From Gnetum montanum (taxonomy: Eukaryota; Streptophyta; Gnetopsida; Gnetales; Gnetaceae), in NCBI GenBank assembly GCA_015680685.1, contig MNCI01017734.1:15049-79048 (forward strand): a stretch of 64,000 bases of DNA. Reading direction: 5' to 3'. Position 1 is the first letter of the stretch. Every line of letters starts with the position of its first letter. Of the stretch, positions 59,487-64,000 are shown piece after piece. The position numbers and the translations under genes are program-made. The notes below the pieces were generated by a model that searched no databases, had not been told where the DNA came from, and saw only the letters and a list, made by a program, of their open reading frames with translations.

Positions 59487-62400
59487 ATGGCACCAAAGGT
59501 CAAAGGAAAGAATGCCAAACTAGCTAAGATTAATGAAGTGTAGGAGAGTTTGCAGCAGGCTTCATAGGCTAGAGTCAAGGCTCGGGAAGTTACTCCACTT
59601 AACCGGTAAGTCACCGTCCATCCTTTTGCACTATTTTTATGTTTGTCGCAACGTCGTAGTTGTATTTATTTTAAACGTGCATGTTGCGTTGGGAATTAAT
59701 ATTTGTTCACGTAGACTGAGCTATTGTGGTTTGTTATATTACTCTTGAAGATGGACTTTGTATTGTCATAAAGGTTTGGGTAATATTGAGTAATACTATG
59801 CACATGTAATGTATAGCTAGAAAAATCTAAGTATTCTATCCATGCATGGCATGATCAGGGTTCTATTTAATTTTCTTTTTCTTGTTCGTAATAGTTACAT
59901 GTTACGCTGGAGTAATACATAGTATTGCTTTCATCATCATTGTCAGGGACAGACCTTGAGCTGTTGCAAGGGTTTGGACAATTTTGGCTATGCACCTCCA
60001 GTATACTTTGTAATTTTCTGGGGATCGTGAGAACCCTAATCTAGCATGATGAATGTTCATGTCTAAATGATTTTTCTAATAGTAATACATTTTTTATTAT
60101 ATAGTATTATGCTAAAGCCCTTCCTAATCGTTTTTGACATCATGGACATTCTATGTTGTATGCATGTTCCTGCGGACAATGTTTCTCGTCCTCATGCTCA
60201 TATAAACGAGGAGGCGATGTGGTTCCGAGGGGGCACATGGGGGTTTTTGTAGTTTTTTCTTCGTAATTAGAGCATAATTTTTTGGTCGCATTTACCAGGC
60301 GATGTAGCTGCTACTATTTTGGAGATGCTATTAGTTGGTTCAACACAGAGCATCTTGGCATTCCTGGCAGATGGCATGATTAAAACTGTGCAGGTGCAAG
60401 ACCATGAACAGAGTGCCAAAGGTTTGAGGCATTTGAGTTGGATCTAGGAGATGCCTAGATTCAACTATTATCATGCCTATAATACTCTGTTCATGGCCCA
60501 TCACCTCACAACCTACTTCCAGAACCCACTTGGTACCGTGCATTATGCAAGCGGGTAAGGTTTTTTTTCTTTTTATGTCATTTCAATGTGTGGAAATATT
60601 TTAACTACTATTTAAATTTACGTTGAGCATAAAGAATTCACCTATCTTCTGTGATGCAGATTCTTCATCAATGACAGTGGTCTCCTGGGTGATAATGATA
60701 CATTGTCATTGATCGAAAGGGTTATAAGTGAATTCACTTCTATCAGCAATGTACGGGCTACTGTCATGGGATAACTAGCATTCAAAATTCCAGAATACCT
60801 GAACCACTATGCTGACTTCTTTTCTAGATGTAGAAATATCAGATGGCTAGATAGGGAATGAACTTTGGATCCTCCCCTCACTGTCGCAGATGTGCAAAGG
60901 AAAATCCCCCCATTTCCTTTGCCATTCAGACCTAGTAAACTTAATTATGGTGATGAATTATATCAATGTTATCAGCTAGTGATGATGTGAGAATTTTTCT
61001 CATTTTTGTTACCTCATCTTAACTATTGTTTTATGTTAGCAGTCAGGGAATCACGGGAAATTACGATCATGGCCTCCGGGTGCGAGGCGAACAGTCTCTT
61101 CTTCCGTTACGGTGATATAAAGGAGATACAATGCTGACTTGTCCATAGAGTGGCCCCAATTCTATTAACCAAGGCTAGACTGATGGACCTATTCTTGGCC
61201 ATAACCCTTGATGTTACTGCAGGTGAAATGTTAACCTTAGTCAACTCCTTCAACAAAGAAGCTAAGCGTCTCTACATACGCATGCGTAACATGTGCATAA
61301 ATTTTGACATCAAAACTCAACTATTTGCTGATCTCTTTGGGGTCCCCTCTGATGGCTTTCCTATAGAGGAAAAGTCAAAGAGGAGTGCCAAGTACCAGGA
61401 AGAGATAGAGGAGTGGCTAGCGGTTAAGAAGGAGGTTAAAGGAATTCCTGTCGATAAGATCGAGTTGGAAGTGGCCAATAGTAATTATCCCCTTTCTTGA
61501 GCCTAGGCCTTTACCAAGACACTCTCCCAAGGGATATTCCTCACTATAGAGTAAGCCCAAATTATGTGAGAGGTCATGGAGGAGGGGACGTGGTTCAATT
61601 GGGCTAGCTATTTTGCAGAAGGCCTACGCGTTGAAATGGTTAGGCTTCACAAGAAGCTCGAGTACCATTTCAATGTGCACTTTGCCTTCTTCATAGCTTG
61701 CTTCCAGCATTTTTCTAAATTTTTAGTAGTCCAAAGGAATGGGGTCTAGGTGCAACAAGACCGTTTCCAGATTTCCAAACCATGGATTTTCCATGTTTTT
61801 GGCACTATCCGGTCGCAAGACCCTCGTAAAGGAATCAGGGAGTCGTTGTCTGTAATGACGAAAAATATGGTAGTTCCTCAAACACAGGCTTAAGAGAGTG
61901 TGGGTTGGGTGCTTCCCTCTTAAACTAGTGATGCATCAAGGGGGAAGTGCTTGGAAGCTGAAATAGTGGACTCTTCGGTGCCATGGAAGAAATCTCATTT
62001 GATCGAGGAGCCTGTCGAGCCAGCAAGTCGTGTGAGGCAGAAGATGCAGGTCAGGTTTCAGAGGAGTAATCCTCTAGTAGGTAAGCAAAAAAATGTGCTA
62101 ATAATTACAGTTATGTTGCGTATAGATACTTTTGCATTGTGTAATATTTATTGAGCTAGAGTAAGATCCTATGTTAACTGAGGATGTTGTGTGACAGCGA
62201 AGGAGAAGTCTGTGGAAGAGTTAACCCCCGAAATAGGGGCTATAGTTTTGCAGTGTGAAGAAGGGGCCCTGGCCTTGGAAGAAGAGGCTCCAATCAAAAA
62301 GGCAAGTAGCACATAGGTTCCTATGTGTAAGAAGGAAACAACAGTGGAAGATGCCGAAGTCCTTTCGGCTAGGACAGGAAGAGGTAAGTGATTTGTGACT

Positions 62401-63883
62401 TAGTGAGGTTAACTTTTATAGCGTACTAGACTCTAGAAAATTGCTTCTAAAGGTTATACTAGTCATTGTAAGGTCCTAATTATGTCCTTATACAGAACTT
62501 TCTTTGCATAATAGGTGACCAAGATGTACACTTGTCAACAGTGGTGACTCGATCTTGGGGTGAATTTCTTGATAAATTTTCCTTTATGGAAGGCATCGTC
62601 AAAGATATGATCGGTCGCTTGGAGAAAATCGATCTTGAAGTAGGTACACTACGATCATTACGCAGAAGTTGTTCCATTGTTATATTATGTTATCTAATTA
62701 TGCTTAACCATCATTTTATGTTATTAGGAGCTCGACTCAGATGGGATCCATCGAAGCCTATTGATCTAGACGCCATCGAACCTCCATTGGAAGTGACCAT
62801 CGTGCCGTGCAACATTTACGATGAGACACGTAAGTGTGTTGTATGCTCGACTCGCTCCTTATGGAAATGTCAAATTGTGAATGAAGAGCTTTGGAAGAGA
62901 CTGAAAAGTTCAGAGAAGGAGAGGGTGGCTCTAAGTGACGAGGTTGGGGATTTAGGGTTGTGAAGTGAATTCCTGCAGGCCTAGGGAATGGGTAATGAGG
63001 ACTGGCAGACTACTGTTGTTGACTATGACCATTACTAGAAGATCGTTAGGAATAGTGTCCAGACTAGTCATGAACTAGTTGAGCAGTAGATGCAAATGGA
63101 TCTCCTAGCTCAGAGAAATCAAGACTAGAAGGACTTTAGTGCAAGCATACAAGAATGGCAACAGACACAGAAAAATCATAAACATGTCTATAAGTGGGAA
63201 TGCGCTACCTATCATCAACATTATAGGGACTCTGCCATCGAGGCACAGTCCCTTCAACTATTCCTCGACATTATTGGTGCTTCCAGCACATTTGAAAAGT
63301 TTCAAGAGAAAATGATGGTAAATGCCTCCCCAGAAAGGGAGATGACTCTTCTTGGGGGGGAGACAACCATCCCTTCCTTCTTCCCTGAACCACCACAATG
63401 GACACCTGTGGAGAAGGGGAAGGTCAAGGCCGACGCTAATCTAGGAGATGGGGTTTGGTCTAAGCTTACCGAGGATGAAAATATGCAATGTTTGTGGGTT
63501 GGCTTAGAAGAAATCCCATTTGCTATTGATGCAGGACCATCACAGATGAGTTATTATTTTCTTATGCTTTTCATCATACCTAATTTTGATGGTGATATCA
63601 ATATGCATGTTATGTATAATTGTAGGAATGACCCGAGGAGGTTCCTCAGTGGGACGAACAGAACATGGGTAATGGTCCTTATGAGGGGGGTCTGTAGGAA
63701 ATAGAGAATAATGGTGATGATCAATACCATGGCGAACAACCTCATACTGAAGAGCCTGGTAGGGAGGGCGTTTTTCATGAATGGATACCACCTAAAAAAT
63801 GTGGCCCCGATGAGGATGATTTGCTCAAAGTAGAGATGTAGCTATGGGATACGGGTGATAGTGGGGACAAGGTAGATGCATAG
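59487..63883 (+). pseudogene. Antisense eight-exon gene of element C (unknown function)
   Basis: Modelled exons: 59487-59605, 60105-60554, 60660-60986, 61047-62080, 62198-62383, 62515-62643, 62728-63545 and 63626-63883. Their sum is 3321 nt, or 1107 codons. The start is the ATG of MAPKVKGKNAKLAK, chosen because B has ATGGCTCCCAAGAAG in the same place. Intron phases are 2,2,2,1,1,1,0, and every boundary is GT-AG except the exon 7 donor, which reads ATGAGT (B: GTTAGT). Exon 4 carries DLFGVPSDGF, exon 6 SWGEFLDKFSFMEGIVKDMI, and exon 8 is acidic. In-frame stops occur in most exons, so this copy is dead. No known family is recognised with confidence. Confidence 0.78.
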
Positions 63884-64000
63884 TGTGGGCTGTATTAGCC
63901 ACGGTTTTTTTTTTGTGATGGAACGAAACGAAAGACAATATTTTTCTTTAACATTTTAATGTGAATCTGGTCTAAGTTTGATGTTCTTTTATTGTTTGCC
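63884..64000. other. Edge of element C beyond the antisense gene
   Basis: The short remaining stretch, with a T10 run at 63905, has no recognisable feature. By analogy with B, a minisatellite array and the protease should follow outside the window. Confidence 0.4.

Larger units (their letters stand above)
52171..64000 (-). mobile_element. Element C: second Tat-lineage element (right end outside the window)
   Basis: It is a diverged relative of B in the same orientation and order: 3' LTR 52171-53720, polypurine tract 53721, integrase, second RNase H, RT, splice acceptor 58913, antisense gene 59487-63883. Protease, gag and the 5' LTR should lie beyond 64000. It inserted in the 3' UTR of A2 after 'agcacacccc'. 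The target duplication cannot be checked. Confidence 0.88.

Overview
The window is plant nuclear DNA made almost entirely of old, nested LTR retrotransposons. I see no intact host gene, no rRNA or tRNA gene and no CRISPR array. Long Tat-type and Athila-type Ty3/gypsy elements, a decayed Ty1/copia element and long AT-rich spacers fit a large-genome land plant. A gymnosperm is my best guess, but that is inference.

Layout. 1-577 (minus): fragment of an Athila-type gag/protease. 574-2424 (plus): stop-riddled open frame resembling the 'putative plant transposon protein' domain. 2422-3460: LTR and leader related to family A. 3461-6487: non-coding, with a cluster of near-palindromic repeats. 6488-12604 (plus): Ty1/copia element with both LTRs, broken by one frameshift and three stops. 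12605-17042: AT-rich spacer. 17043-26495 (plus): Athila-type element A1. 26098 onward (plus): second Athila-type element A2, which shares the LTR at 26098-26495 with A1. A2 is split twice. Element B (28052-46360, minus; 5-bp duplication AGAAC) lies in its gag. Element C (52171 to beyond the window, minus) lies in its 3' tail.

B and C are two diverged members of one Tat-lineage family. They carry gag, protease, RT, a gypsy RNase H, a second archaeal-type RNase H and integrase. The most interesting content is what lies between protease and RT. Each copy holds, on the opposite strand to gag-pol, a gene that can be modelled with eight exons (B 35856-39883, C 59487-63883). Exon lengths and intron phases agree between the copies. 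In C the eight exons sum to 3321 nt, exactly 1107 codons, although in-frame stops are present. A sense-strand splice acceptor just before RT is also shared, so the antisense gene seems to sit inside an Ogre-like gag-pol intron. In B, hairpin-forming GCTACGCTA/TAGCGTAGC motifs crowd the U3 part of the LTRs, and related GCTATGCTA copies recur in introns of the antisense gene. A second hairpin minisatellite flanks that gene and recurs in the 3' UTR.

All coding regions here are decayed. Many stops are TAG or TGA where a paralogue or family member suggests TGG or CAG, as expected from deamination of methylated cytosine. Two single Ns (12452, 19591) each separate direct duplicates and look like uncollapsed assembly joins.
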